Below are positions 13,323-26,800 of a stretch of DNA of 64,000 bases, in pieces. The position numbers were made by a program, and so were the translations under genes. The notes under the pieces were generated by a model. That model did not search any database. It was not told the origin of the DNA and saw only the letters and a program-made list of their open reading frames with translations. The stretch spans positions 930,001 to 994,000 of the forward strand of contig NZ_CP059900.1 of the NCBI RefSeq assembly GCF_014126825.1, given 5' to 3'. Source of the DNA: Tomitella gaofuii. Lineage in GTDB: Bacteria > Actinomycetota > Actinomycetes > Mycobacteriales > Mycobacteriaceae. How positions within the stretch are numbered: position 1 is the first letter of the stretch; every line of letters begins with the position of its first letter.

Positions 13323-14513
13323 GTGGCGAAGGCGAAGTTCGAGCGGACGAAGCCGCACGTCAACATCGGGACCATCGGTCACGTTGACCACGGCAAGACC
13401 ACCACCACCGCTGCCATCACCAAGGTGCTCGCGGATGCGTTCCCCGACCTCAACGAGCCGTCGGCGTTCGACACGATCGACAAGGCGCCCGAGGAGAAGG
13501 CTCGTGGCATCACGATCAACATCTCCCACGTCGAGTACCAGACCGACAAGCGCCACTACGCGCACGTCGACGCCCCGGGTCACGCCGACTACATCAAGAA
13601 CATGATCACCGGCGCCGCCCAGATGGACGGTGCGATCCTGGTCGTGGCCGCCACCGACGGCCCGATGCCGCAGACGCGTGAGCACGTGCTGCTCGCCCGT
13701 CAGGTCGGCGTGCCCTACATCCTGGTCGCCCTGAACAAGGCCGACATGGTCGACGACGAGGAGATCCTCGAGCTCGTCGAGATGGAGGTCCGCGAGCTGC
13801 TGGCCAGCCAGGACTTCGACGAGGACGCGCCGATCATCCCGATCTCCGCGCTCAAGGCTCTCGAGGGCGACGAGAAGTGGACCCAGTCCGTCCTCGACCT
13901 CATGAAGGCCGTCGACGAGTCGATCCCGGACCCGGTGCGCGACACCGACCACCCGTTCCTGATGCCCGTCGAGGACGTCTTCACGATCACGGGTCGCGGC
14001 ACGGTCGTCACCGGCCGTATCGAGCGTGGCGTGATCAACGTGAACGAGGACGTCGAGCTCATCGGCATCAAGCCGACGGCCACCAAGACGACCATCACGG
14101 GCATCGAGATGTTCCGCAAGCTGCTCGACCAGGGCCAGGCGGGCGACAACGTCGGCCTGCTGGTGCGCGGCATCAAGCGTGAGGACGTCGAGCGCGGCCA
14201 GGTCGTCATCAAGCCGGGCGCCTACACCCCGCACACCGAGTTCGAGGGCCAGGCCTACATCCTGTCCAAGGACGAGGGCGGCCGTCACACGCCGTTCTTC
14301 AACAACTACCGCCCGCAGTTCTACTTCCGCACCACTGACGTCACCGGCGTCGTGGAGCTGCCGGAGGGCACCGAGATGGTCATGCCCGGTGACAACACCG
14401 ACATGTCCGTCAAGCTGATCCAGCCGGTCGCCATGGACGAGGGCCTGCGCTTCGCGATCCGCGAGGGTGGCCGCACCGTGGGTGCCGGCCGCGTCACGAA
14501 GATCATCAAGTGA
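13323..14513 (+). CDS. tuf: Elongation factor Tu
   Basis: A 396-residue EF-Tu. The GTP-binding motifs are intact: [16 protein letters not shown] and NKADMV. The C-terminus [12 protein letters not shown] is canonical. The phosphate-binding loop reads GKTTTTAAI rather than GKTTLTAAI, a variant I recall from Corynebacterium-type EF-Tu, which supports placement in Mycobacteriales. The GTG start at 13323 is set by the strong AGGAGG upstream and by homology; an upstream in-frame extension is not coding. It delivers aminoacyl-tRNA to the ribosome and closes the str operon. Instead of the S10 ribosomal operon, a giant NRPS gene follows. Confidence 0.99.
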   Translation: MAKAKFERTKPHVNIGTIGHVDHGKTTTTAAITKVLADAFPDLNEPSAFDTIDKAPEEKARGITINISHVEYQTDKRHYAHVDAPGHADYIKNMITGAAQMDGAILVVAATDGPMPQTREHVLLARQVGVPYILVALNKADMVDDEEILELVEMEVRELLASQDFDEDAPIIPISALKALEGDEKWTQSVLDLMKAVDESIPDPVRDTDHPFLMPVEDVFTITGRGTVVTGRIERGVINVNEDVELIGIKPTATKTTITGIEMFRKLLDQGQAGDNVGLLVRGIKREDVERGQVVIKPGAYTPHTEFEGQAYILSKDEGGRHTPFFNNYRPQFYFRTTDVTGVVELPEGTEMVMPGDNTDMSVKLIQPVAMDEGLRFAIREGGRTVGAGRVTKIIK

Positions 14514-14534
14514 TCGACTGACCACAGCCGACGA

Positions 14535-14564
14535 GCGGCGCCGATCCTGCGGGGTCGGCGCCGC
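14535..14564 (+). terminator. Strong hairpin terminator after tuf
   Basis: A perfect 10-bp stem, GCGGCGCCGA with TCGGCGCCGC, extendable by a T-G pair and two C-G pairs around a TGCG loop. It starts 21 nt after the tuf stop. There is no long T-run. It separates the str operon from the NRPS gene. Confidence 0.8.
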
Positions 14565-14828
14565 AGTCGTGCCTGGTGTCGGCTAAACGATGGATTTTCT
14601 GTCGGGGAGCGCCAGTGGGTATCGTCGGGTGGTCTGCTGGTGGTAATGCCAGTGGTTGAATGGCACCATTCCGGGTAACGGAGGTGCACCGGTGAGGCGA
14701 TGTAGCAACCGGTAGCGGAATCGGCCGGGTCGGGTTCGGGTGGTCGGCGTATCGGCGACGGCCGCAATGTGAAGCGTGCGCGTGCAGCCTGTCTCGGGGC
14801 AGCTGTCCGAGCGGTGCGAAGGGAGCGG
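14565..14828 (+). promoter_or_regulatory. Upstream region of the nine-module NRPS gene
   Basis: About 260 non-coding bases. A perfect inverted repeat GAATGG-CA-CCATTC lies at 14658-14671 and is a candidate operator. A TATCGT hexamer near 14614 is a weak -10 candidate. A well-placed GGAGG at 14680-14684 precedes only a seven-codon frame (see the leader ORF). The last part, AAGGGAG at 14819-14825, is the ribosome binding site that decides the NRPS start at 14829. Confidence 0.4.
14692..14715 (+). other. Possible leader peptide ORF upstream of the NRPS
   Basis: A GTG-started frame reads VRRCSNR followed by TAG, with a perfect GGAGG seven bases before it. Cys-containing micro-ORFs act as attenuators upstream of some actinobacterial genes. 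Here the only support is the unusually good ribosome binding site in an otherwise non-coding leader, so this is speculative. Confidence 0.25.
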
Positions 14829-17800
14829 ATGTTGGTGCCTGGGGTCGAGGGGATCTACGGGGGTCCGGCCGGAGAGGTTCCGGAGGGCGCGTTCCCGTTG
14901 TCGCCCGCGCAGTCGGGCATCTGGGCGGCGCAGGAGGTCGCGCCGGACGTACCGGTCAACATCGCGCAGTACATCGATGTGCGGGGCGAGCTCGACTTCG
15001 ACAAGTACAATGAGGCGAATGTCCGCGTCGGCCGGGAGCTGGGCTCGGCGTTCCTGCGCTTGGTCGAGGCGGGCGGGCGCCCGTACCAGATCGTCGACCG
15101 CGCCATCGAGGACTCGGTGTCCTACGTGGACCTACGCTCGGCGGCGGATCCGGAGGCGGCGGCGCTGGCGTGGATGCGGCGCGAGTATTCCGCGCCGCTG
15201 GACATCTATGCGGACCGGTTGACGGTCGCGGTGGTGCTCCGCCTCGAAGCGCAGCGCTATTTCCTCTACACCCGCGTGCACCACATCGCGCTGGACGGCT
15301 TCGGCGGGATGACGATGATGAACCGCCTCGCAGAGGTGTACAGCGCGCTGGTCGAGGGCACCGAGCCGCCGAAGTCCAAGGCGCGCGAGCTCGATCGCAT
15401 TCACGCCGCCGAGCTCGAGTACCGCGGCTCCTCGCGGTTCGAGGCGGACCGCGAATACTGGGCCCAGCGCACGCATGACCTGCCGGAGGCGCTGAGCCTG
15501 GCGGGGAGGCAGGCGGAGGCGCAGGTGCCCAGCATGGTCGCAAGCACCCCCCTGCCGCCGGCGGCGGAGGAGGCGCTCGAGGCGAACGTGGGGCGCTCGT
15601 CGGTCGCGCCGATGCTCATCGCCGGCGCGGCAGTGTACCTGGCGCGCGTCACGGGCCGCGACGACATTGTGCTCAGCCTGCCGGTGTCGAGTCGCACCAC
15701 GGCGGCCATGCGCAACTCCGGCGGAATGGTGTCGAACGTGGTGCCGCTGCGCGTGCGCGTGGTGCCGGAGGAGACCGTCGGTGGCCTCGTCGCGGGCGTG
15801 CAGACCGAGCTCATGGGGGCGTTGCGCCACCAGCGGTACCGCCACGAGGACATTCGCCGCGATGCGGGCTTCGATTCGACGCACCGCGGCTTCTTCGGCC
15901 CCGCCGTGAACATCATGCTGTTCCACAGCGAGGTGCGGTTCGGCGGCGCGACGGGGCACTTGAACGTGCTCTCGACCGGCCCGGTCGAGGACCTGGCGAT
16001 CAACATCTACCAGTCGGTGGCCGGCTCGCAGATCCACGTGGACTTCGAGGCGAACCCGGCGCTGTACGCGCAGGATAAGCTCGGCCGGCACCACGATCGT
16101 TTCCTGCATTTCCTGGGCGAGTTCATGGGCGTCGACGAATCGACGGCGCTGGGGGATCTCGAGCCGGTGGGCCGCGCGGAGCGCGACACCGTGCTGTATG
16201 AGTGGAACGACACGGCGGAGTCGTACGAGCACGCGACGCTGATCGAGTTGTTCGATGCTCAGGCCGCCGCCACCCCGGACGCGACGGCGATCGCCTTCGG
16301 CGGGCGGAAGTGGAGCTACGCGGAGTTCGCCGCACTGACCAATCGACTCGCCCGATACCTGATCGGACTCGGTGTGGGGCCGGAATCGCGGGTCGCATTG
16401 GCGACGCGCCGGTCGGTCGAGATGGTCGCCGGGATGTACGCGGTGCTCAAGGCCGGCGGTGCCTTCGTGCCGCTCGACCCGGAGCACCCGGTCGAGCGGA
16501 ATCGTTATGTGCTCGAGTCGGCGCGTCCCGAGTGCGTGCTGACGACACGCTCCGATGCGCCGGACCTGCCGAGCGGTGTCGGCGGCTTGGCGATCGACAA
16601 GCTGTCCCTGGACGCCTACGACGGATCGGCGGTCACCGACGCCGACCGCAAGCAGCCAGTCAGGGTCGACAATGCCGCCTACGTGATCTACACCTCCGGC
16701 TCGACCGGCCGGCCGAAGGGCGTCGAAGTCGGCAGGAAGGCGATCGCCAACCAGGTTCAGTGGCTCGCGTCCCGGTACGCGCTGGGCCCGCAGGATGTCG
16801 TCCTGCAGAAGACGCCGTTCACGTTTGACGTCTCCCTGTGGGAACTGTTCGCGCCGTTGACCGTCGGTGCGCAGATGGTCATCGCGGAGCCGGAGGCGCA
16901 CCGGGATCCGGTGCGGCTCGCGGAGGCGATCGCGGAACACGGGGTGACGGCCACGTCCTTCGTGCCGTCGATGCTCTCCGCATTCATCGACGCCACGCGC
17001 CCCGAGGACAGCTGGTCGTTGCGGTTGGTTCTCGCGGCAGGCGAGGTGCTGTCCGGCCCGACCGCCGATCAGTTCGCCCGGTTCAGCGGTGCGGAGTTGC
17101 ACAATCTCTACGGTCCGACGGAGGCCGCGGTGCACGCCACTGCGGCGCCGATGCAGACGGACGGCGCCCGCGCGGTGCCGATCGGCGGCCCGGTGGCGAA
17201 TACGCGCACGTACGTGCTCGACTCCCGGCTGCGGCCCGTTCCGGTGGAGACCGTGGGCGAGCTGTACCTGTCGGGCGCGCAATTGGCTCGCGGGTATGCG
17301 GGGCGCAGCGATCTGACGGCGGATCGGTTCGTCGCGGACCCCTTCAGTGCACCGGGCGGCCGGATGTACCGCACGGGGGACCTGGTTCTCTGGCGGACGG
17401 ACGGGCAGCTCGAGTATGTGGGGCGCGCCGACCATCAGGTGAAACTGCGGGGGCAGCGCATCGAGCTCGGTGAGATCGAGTCGGTGATGCTGGAGCAGGA
17501 TGGCGTGCGCGCCGCTGCCGCCGCCGTGGTCGACACTCCGCTCGGGCGGAGGCTCGTCGCCTACGCCGTGCCCGCCGGCGACGCCGAAATCGACTCGGCG
17601 GACGTGCTGGCCGGAATCGGCGCTGCACTGCCCGGCTACATGGTTCCGGACATCGTGGTCCCGCTCGCGGAGCTGCCGCTCAGTCCCAGCGGCAAGTTGG
17701 ACCGCAGATCCCTCCCGGTCCCAGAGTTCGCCGGGGGCGACGCCGAGTTCCGGGCCCCGACGACGGAGGTCGAGAAGGCGTTGGCCGGGGCGTTCGCGGA

Positions 17801-20800
17801 GGTCCTCGGGGTCGACGAAGTGGGGGTCGACGATTCGTTCTTCGCCCTCGGCGGGGACAGCATCGTGGCCATCCAGCTGATCACCCGCGCGAAAGAGCGG
17901 GGTCTGGTCTTCAAGGCCCGGGATGTCTTCGAGCGTAGGACAGTTGCGGGGCTGGCCGAAGTAGCGGAGCCTGCGGACCGGGCGCGGGCCGAGGTGCTCG
18001 AGGAGTACTCGGGCGGCGGAGTGGGTCCGGCGCCGTTGACCCCCATCGCGCATGCGATGCGGGCACGCGGCGATTACGGGCGCTATGCGCAGGCAATGGC
18101 GGTGACGGCGCCGGCGGGGGCGGAAATCGGACGTCTGGTGGCCACACTGCAGCATGTGGTGGACCACCACGATGCGCTGCGGGCCCGTTTGGATCGGGAC
18201 CGGCTGGTGTTCCAGCCCGCCGGAGTGGTCGATGCGACCGCGATGGTCGAGCGTTGCCGGGTCGGATCCGACGTTATGAGGGATCCCGAGCGGTTCGCCG
18301 AGGTCGAGCGTGCGTCGCTCGAGGCCGCGGCGGATCGACTCGATCCGCATGCCGGCCGCTTGATCGAGCTGGTGTGGTTCACTCCCGAGGACGGCGATGC
18401 GGCCCGGTCCGGCGGCGACTGTGACAACGACGCACCGGCTGACGATGCTGGCGGCGCCGCTGCCGAGCGGCTGCTGATCGTCGTCCACCACCTCGCGGTC
18501 GACGGGGTGTCGTGGCGGATCCTGCTCCCGGATTTCGCCGCCGCATGGGCGGCATGCGCGGCGGGCGCGGCGCCGGATCTGGCCCCCGCGATCACCTCCG
18601 CGCGCCGGTGGGCGTACGGCCTTCAGGAGAAGGCGGCATCGCGACGCGGCGAGTTGGACGTGTGGCGCTCGATGCTCGACGAGCCGGATCCGATGATCGG
18701 AACCGCCCCGTTCGATCCGGCCATCGACACCGGGGCGACGGCGCGCCGCGCGTCCGTGGAGTTGTCCGCCGCCGAAACCCGCGATCTGCTCATGACGGTG
18801 CCGACGGCGTACGGGGCGGACGTCAACGACGTGCTGCTCACCGGCTTGGCTCTCGCGGTCGCACGGTGGCGCGCAGAAGACGGCGCGGGGCATGGCTCCA
18901 CGCTGGTGAACCTCGAGGGGCACGGCAGGGAGGAGGATCTCCTTCCGGGCGCAGATGTCTCACGCACGGTCGGCTGGTTCACCTCCGAATTCCCGGTGCG
19001 CCTCGACATCGGCGGGATCGATGTCGATGACGCGTTGGCGGGCGGTGCGGCGGCCGGAGAGGCGCTCAAAACCGTCAAGGAGCAGCTGCGGGCGATACCC
19101 GGTCGTGGGATCGGGTTCGGCCTGCTGCGCCACCTGGACCCGGAATCCGCGGCCGTGTTGCGGGAACTGCCTGCACCGGAGTTCACGTTCAATTATCTCG
19201 GACGGGTCTCGGCGGGCGACATTCCCGAGGCGCTGCGCGAGTTCGGCTGGATGCCCGCGGGCAATGCCGGGGACCTGAAGGCCACCATGGGCCGCGCGAT
19301 GGCGCTGAACTCTCCGCTGGAGATCAATGCGATCTCGGCTCCGGGCGTGGACGGCGAGCGGCTGGCGGCCGCCTTCTCCTTCGCTTCGCGCGTACTCGAC
19401 GAGCACCGCGTGCAGCACCTGGCCGACTTGTGGACGTCCGCGCTGCGGGCGCTCGTCGCGCACGTCGCGGACGGAGGTGCCGGGCTGACACCGTCGGACG
19501 TGCCGCTGGTGTGCGCCGACCAAAACCAGCTCGATGCCTGGGCCCGTGGCCATGCCGGGATGTCCGACGTCTGGTCTCTCTCGCCGCTGCAGGAGGGGTT
19601 GTTCTTCCACGCTCTGTTCGCGGAGCGGAGCCTCGACGTCTACACGGCGCAGATCGTGCTGGACCTGCACGGGAGTGTCGACGCCGAGCGCATGCACGCC
19701 GCCGCGCAGCGTCTTATCGACAGGCACGGGAACCTGCGGGCCGCCTTCGTGCAGGACGAGTCCGGTGCGCCGGCGCAGATCGTGCTCAACGGGCTCGATG
19801 CACCGTGGCGCGTCGTGGACCTGACCGATCTGCCGCCGCAGGAGCGTGACACGGAGCTCGAACGGATGCAGACGGACGACCGCACGCGGAAGTTCGACAT
19901 GGCGGCACCGCCGTTGATGCGGTTCAGCCTGGTGCGGCTCGCTCCCGACACGTTCCGGTTGGCGATCACCAGCCACCACATCCTGCTGGACGGCTGGTCC
20001 ACCCCGCTGTTGGTGCGCGAGTTGCTGATGTTGTACGCGGGCGACGGGGACGCCTCGGTGCTGCCGCGGATGCGGCCGTACCGCGATTACCTGAGCTGGC
20101 TGTCGCGGCGTGATGCCGAGGCATCACGCGAGGCCTGGGCGCGGGAGCTCTCCGGCATCGGTGAACCGACGTTCCTCGCGCCGCGGAACCCGAATCCGGA
20201 TGCGCCCGCCGAGCCGGTGGATCTGGACGTCGACGTGGACCCGGGCCTGCGCGACGGACTCGAACGCCTCGCCGCGGAGGCGGGCGTGACGCTGAACACC
20301 GTGGTGCAGGCGGCGTGGGGGATCGTGCTGTCGCGGCTGACCGGCAGCCGCGACGTGGTCTTCGGTGCCACGGTATCCGGACGCCCCCCGCAGCTTACGG
20401 GCGTGGAGTCGATGATCGGCCTCTTCATCAACACCGTGCCCGTGCGGGTCCGGCTCGCGGCGGACGAGGCGGTCGAGGGCCTGCTGCGCAGAATCCAGGA
20501 CGCGCAGGCGGCGCTGCTCGATCACCACCACGTGGGCCTGACGGAGATCCAGCGCCTGGCCGGGGTGGGCGAACTGTTCGACACGTTGACGGTCTTCGAG
20601 TCGTATCCCGTCGACCGCAGCGGGCTCACCGCTGAGACGGACATCGCCGGGATGTTCGTCGACGATGTGTCCGTGGTCGATTCCACGCACTATCCGCTGG
20701 CGCTGATGGTGCTGAAGGACCCGGAACTGCGGTTCCGGATCAAATACCTGCCGGCGTCGTTCGACCGGGCGATGGTGGGCCAGCTCGTCGAGCGGTTGCT

Positions 20801-23800
20801 GCGCGTGCTCGACGGCATGGCGTTCGACCCGTCCGCGCCCGCGGACGGTATCGAGATTCTCGATCCGGAGGAGCTGGCGCGCTTGACCTCGGTGCGCGGC
20901 GGTCCGGCGCTCGAGTCGCGCACGCTGGCGCAGATCCTCGAGGGGGCGGCCGCGGCGAACCCGGACGGCGTCGCCGTGGAATCCGGCGACCGACAGATGA
21001 GCTACCGCGAGCTCGATCGGCTGTCGAACCGCCTCGCGCGCGTGCTCGTCGCCCGCGGCGTGGGCCCGGAATCGTTCACGGCGCTGGCGATCAGCCGCTC
21101 GATCGAGTCGATCCTGGGCATCTGGGCGATCACCAAGGCGGGCGGCGCGTATGTCCCCGTCGACCCGACGTACCCTGCCGACCGGATCGCGCACATGGTC
21201 GGCGACAGCGGCGCGGTGCTGGGGCTGACCGTTCCCTCGGAGCGCACCGCGCTGCCCGGCGCGCTCTCATGGACGGACATCGACGCCGAATCCGTCGCGG
21301 CGCTCACCGCGGGGTACTCGGACGCGCCGCTCACGGACGCCGAGCGACTCGCGCCGGTGTCGGTGGACGGCGCCGCCTACATGATCTACACGTCGGGCAC
21401 CACCGGGCTGCCCAAGGGTGTGGTGGTCACGCACGGCGGGCTGGCGAACTTCGCGGCCGAACAATGCGAACGGTATGAGCTGTCGACCAGCTCGAGGCCG
21501 ATGCATTTCGCGTCACCGAGCTTCGACGCGTCCGTACTGGAACTCTTGCTCGCTTTCGGTTCGGGTTCAACCCTGGTCATCGCTCCGAACGACCTCTATG
21601 GCGGCCCTGAGCTCGCGCGCTTCCTGCGGGAGGAAGCCGTTTCGCACGGTTTCATCACTCCGTCGGCGCTGGCGTCGGTGGATCCGTCGGGGCTCGACGA
21701 TTTCCAGTACGTCGTGGCCGGAGGCGAAGCGGTTCCGTCGGACTTGGTGCAGCGCTGGGCTCCGGGGCGGCGTTTGTTCAACGGCTACGGCCCGACCGAG
21801 ACGACGATCATGACCAACATCAGCGATCGTCTGCGCCCGGATGACGGTGTGACCATCGGCGGACCGGTCCGCGGGGTGGAGGCGCTGGTCCTGGACGATC
21901 GGTTGCGCCCGGTCCCGGTCGGGGTTCGCGGCGAGCTCTATATTTGCGGGCCGAATGTGGCGCGCGGATACCATGGGCGTGGTGCATTGACCGCCGCGCG
22001 GTTCGTCGCCAATCCCTTCGGCGGCGACGGCACGCGCATGTACCGTACGGGCGATGTCGTGCGGTGGATCGAGGATGATGCCGGCGCTCTGACGATCGAA
22101 TACGTCGGTCGCAGCGACTTCCAAGTCAAAGTCCGCGGCTTCCGGATCGAGCTCGGTGAGATAGACGCGGCTTTGACCCGGCATCCGGACGTGGAGTTCG
22201 CGACGACCCACGGCCAGGAATTGCCGTCGGGTGCGAAAGCGCTCGTGTCCTACGTGCTTCCGAGTGACGGGGCCGAGCTGGACACGGCCGAGTTGACCCG
22301 ATTCGTCGGCGAATCGCTGGCATCCTACATGGTGCCTTCCGCGGTCGTCATCCTCGACGAGATTCCATTGACGGCCGTCGGAAAGCTGGACCGCGCCGCA
22401 CTGCCGATAGCCGATATCAGCGGGGCGATCGGCGAGTTCGTCGCACCCCGTGATCCGGCGGAGGCCCTGGTCGCCGGAGTCTTCGCCGAAGTGCTCGGTG
22501 TGGAGTCCGTCAGCGTCACGGATTCATTCTTCGAACTCGGCGGCGATTCATTGATCGCCACCAAGGTGATCGCGCGGATCAATGCGGACGGACAAGCGCG
22601 GCTGGGAGTTCGCGATCTGTTCGAGGCGCCCTGTGCGGCGGACCTGGCTGCGCGGCTCGACTCGGCGCGAACGGCCGGCGGCGACCGCCCCGCCCTGGCT
22701 GCGCGGACGCGGCCTGAGCGGATTCCGCTGTCGCTGGCACAGCGCAGCATGTGGCTGATGAACCGCTACGATCGCTCGTCGAGCGCCTACAACGTCCCGA
22801 TGGCGGTGCGCCTGACCGGGGAACTCGACGCGGAAGCGATGTCGGCCGCGGTGCGGGACGTCCTCGGGCGGCACGAGTCGCTGCGTACCTTCTACCCGGA
22901 TTCGGACGAAGGGCCATACCAGCGGATCATTCCGGCGGACGACGTCGCCACGGACCTGGTTCGGCAGACGGTCTCCGACGCTGATCTGCATAAGACGCTG
23001 AACGGCTTCGCTGCACTGGGCTTCGACGTCGCCGAAGAAGTGCCGGTGCGCATTCGTTTGTTCGAGATGAGGCCCGACGACCACTACTTGATCCTCGTGG
23101 TGCACCACATCGCAGCGGACGGAGCCTCCTTGATGCCGCTCGCGCGAGACGTCATGGTGGCGTATACGTCGCGCTGCTCCGGCCGCGCGCCCCAGTGGGA
23201 GCCGCTTGAGGTACAGTACGCCGACTTCGCATTGTGGCAGCATGAGGTCGTCGGCGATCCGGCGGACGACGATTCTCTCGCCGCGCGCCAATTGGCGTTC
23301 TGGGGGCGCGAGCTCGCGGGGTTGCCCGAACGTCTCGAATTGCCGACGGACCGTGCGCGCCCGGCGCGGCAGTCGATGAACGGCGACCACATCGATTTCA
23401 CGATCGATGCGGAACTCACCCGAGGTCTGAACGAGGTCGCCGCCTCGCATAATGCGACCTTGTTCATGGTCGCGCACGCCGCGCTCGCCGCACTGCTTGC
23501 GCGGCTGTCCAGCAGCGACGACATCGCGGTCGGTACTCCGATGTTCGGCCGGGGGGACCGATCACTGGACGATCTGGTGGGCATGCTCATCAATACGCTG
23601 GTCCTCCGCACCGAAGTGGATCCGGCGGCTCCGATTTCGGAGTTGATCGCTTCTGCACGGACGGCGGATCTGGCGGCGTTCGACAACGCCGACGTGCCGT
23701 TCGAGACTGTCGTGCAGTCCCAGGGGGTCGTGCGCTCCAATGCGTACGCGCCGCTGTTTCAGGTCATGCTCGCCTTCCAGAACAACGCGCAGGCGACTCT

Positions 23801-26800
23801 GGAGTTGCCCGGGCTCAGGGTCAACGTGCTTGCGGACATGGCGGAGTCCGCCAAATACGATCTGACGTTCACGCTTTCCGAACAGGTCGGTGAAGACGGC
23901 GCGGGCGGCGGCATCGACGCGCGCTGCACGTACGCGACCGATCTGTTCGACCGGTCGACCGTGGAATTGATCGTGCAGCGGTATGTCCTCGTCCTCGAAG
24001 CGTTCGCGTCGGACGCGGCCGTGGCGATCGGCGATATAGACATACTCACCGACAAGGAGAAAGCCCAGTTGGCTCCTGCCGAATCACAGCGTGTGATGAC
24101 GGTCCGTGAATTGCCGCAACTATTGGCGGCGGCCGTGCGCGTCGATCCCGAGGCGATCGCCGTGGAGCACGACGGCATGCGGGTGACCTACCGCGAGTTC
24201 GACGAGCGTATGAAGCTGCTCGCCGGGACGATGGCCGAGCGCGGGATGGATGACCAGGCGATCGTCTCCGTCGTCCTGTCCGGGCTGGTGCCGACGATAA
24301 TGACCGCGCCCGAAGGCTTCGGAGCCGTTCTCGACCAGGTCATCGCGGACGCGCACGCGCTGGTCGGCGATATCGAGATCGTGCCTGACGAGCCGGCGGT
24401 GCACACGGCGCCCGGCGACGAACCGGATCCGGACGGCTGGCCGTTGACCAGCGCTGCGGGGCGCTGGCAGGAACTGGCCGTGCAGGATCCGGATGCGCTT
24501 GTGGTCGTCTGCGGCGAACAGCGGCTCACCCGCGCGGAACTCAACTCCCGCGCCAACGCTCTCGCCCGGGAGTTGCAGTCGTGCGGCGTCGGTCCCGACG
24601 ACGTGGTTCCGCTGATCGTGCCACGTTCGGCGGAATGGGTGGTCGGCATGCTCGCGGCGTGGAAGGCGGGTGCGGCGTACTGCCCGCTGGATCCGGCGTG
24701 GCCGCTCGAGCGCATCATCGAACTCGTCGGCGTGCTCGATGCGTCGGCGGTGGTGACCACGTCCGGTTGGCGGCCGGAATCTGATCTGCCGTTCACGACA
24801 ATCGCTCTGGATGATCCCGCCACGGCCGTACGTCTGGCAGACCGCGATGACACGGACCTCCCGGACGCCTGGGCGGACGCCGCGGCGGGGGACCGGCTCG
24901 CGTACGTGATCACCACCTCCGGATCGACGGGCAAACCGAAGCCGACGATGGTGCCGATGCGCGGTGTGGCCAACGACTTCCAGTGGTACCGCAGCGCATT
25001 GGACTTCCGTGCCGGCACCGGAGTGCTCGTCGCCAATTCGCCGCTGTTCGACCAGACGCAGAAGAACATCTGGCTCTCGCTCGGCTTCGGCGGCGTTCTC
25101 CACCTCGCCGCCGACGGGTTCGATCCGCAGTCGATTCTGCGGCAACTGGCCACCGGGGACATCGCGGTCGCGAACATGGCCCCGAGCGCCTTCGAGGTGC
25201 TGGTGGATCTCGACACCGCATCAGCGATCGCCAACCTCGAGTGGATCGTCCTGGGCGGTGAGCCCATCCGCGAGGCGGCCCGCAGGCCGCTGATCGGCAC
25301 GCGCACGCGGATGCTGAACACGTACGGCCCCACGGAGACGTCGGACACGACCTCCTGCTTCGAGGTGGACCTCTCCTCCCTGGATGCGGAGGACGGCGAT
25401 ATCCCGATCGGGGATGCCTTCGCCGGTGCGGAGTACTACGTGCTCGATAGTCGGCTGCGACCGGTGCCGGCGGGGGTGACGGGCGAGCTGTACATCAGCG
25501 GCATCGTCCTGGGTCGCGGCTACCGCGGGATGTTCGCGATGACGGCGTCCCGATTCGTCGCGAACCCGTTCGGCGAGCCGGGAACGCGTATGTACCGCAC
25601 GGGCGACCTGGTGCGGCGCCGCCCCGACGGCGAGCTGATGTTCATCGGCCGCAGCGACTTCCAGGTCAAGATCCGCGGCTTGCGCATCGAGCTCGGGGAG
25701 ATCGAGACGGCGCTGACCGCCGCAGCAGGGGTCATGCAATCGGTCGTCGTGGTGCATGAGGACGATCGCGGCCAGCATCTGGTCGGCTACGTGACGGCCC
25801 GCGATGGTGCGTCGATGGCGGAATCGGACCTGATCTCGCAGCTCGGCGGGAAATTGCCCGAGTACATGGTGCCGGAGGCCGTCGTGGTACTCGACGGCAT
25901 GCCACTGAACCCCAGCGGCAAGATCGACCGCAAGGCACTGCCGGCGCCGGTGATGAATGTCGACGAGAGCCGGTACGTCGCCCCGCGCGGCGTGGCCGAG
26001 GATGTGGTCGCCGGCATCGTGGCCGACGTACTCGGACTGGACCGCGTCAGCGTCGAGGAGTCCTTCTTCGACCTGGGCGGGAACTCGCTGAGCGCCACCC
26101 GCGTAACCGCACGCGTGGGCGAGGCGTTCGGCGTCGAAATCGGTATGCGGGACCTGTTCGACGCGCCCACGGTCGCGCTGCTCGCGGACTTCGCAGAACA
26201 CGCCGAGGGGGAGGGCGCCGCCCGTCCGGCGCTCGTCGCCGCCGAACGCCCCGAGCACCTGCCGTTGTCGATGGCGCAGCAGCGCATGTGGCTGCTCAAC
26301 CGGTTCGACCCGCAGTCGCCCGCCTACAACATCCCGCTGTCCGTGCGGTTCTCCGGATCGCTGGACACCGACGCGTTGGCAGCGGCATTGCGGGACGTGG
26401 TCGAGCGCCAGGAGACGCTCCGCACGGTGTTCCCCGGCGCGGACGGCGAGGCCGAGCAGGTGATCCTCCCCGCCGCGCAGGTGGAGATCGACCTCACCCC
26501 GGTGGATGTCGACGAAGCGGGGCTCTCGGACGAGCTGCTCGCCATCGCCGCACGCGGATTCGACCTCACCGCGGACGCGCCACTGCGTGTCCGGCTGTTC
26601 CGGACGTCCCCCACCGAGCACGTGCTCGCTCTGGTGCTGCATCACATCGCCTCCGACGGTGCATCGTCGGCACCGCTGGCCGGTGACATGATGGTCGCCT
26701 ACGCGGCCCGCGTGCGCGGCGAGGCCCCGGACCGGCCGCCGCTGGCGGTGCAATACGTCGACTACGCGATCTGGCAGCGCGAACTTCTGGGCGCGCACGA

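Noticed and set aside
14769-14828. GTG at 14769 as start of the giant NRPS
   Set aside because: No ribosome binding site, and the added 20 residues are not typical of C-domain N-termini; ATG 14829 has AAGGGAG just upstream.
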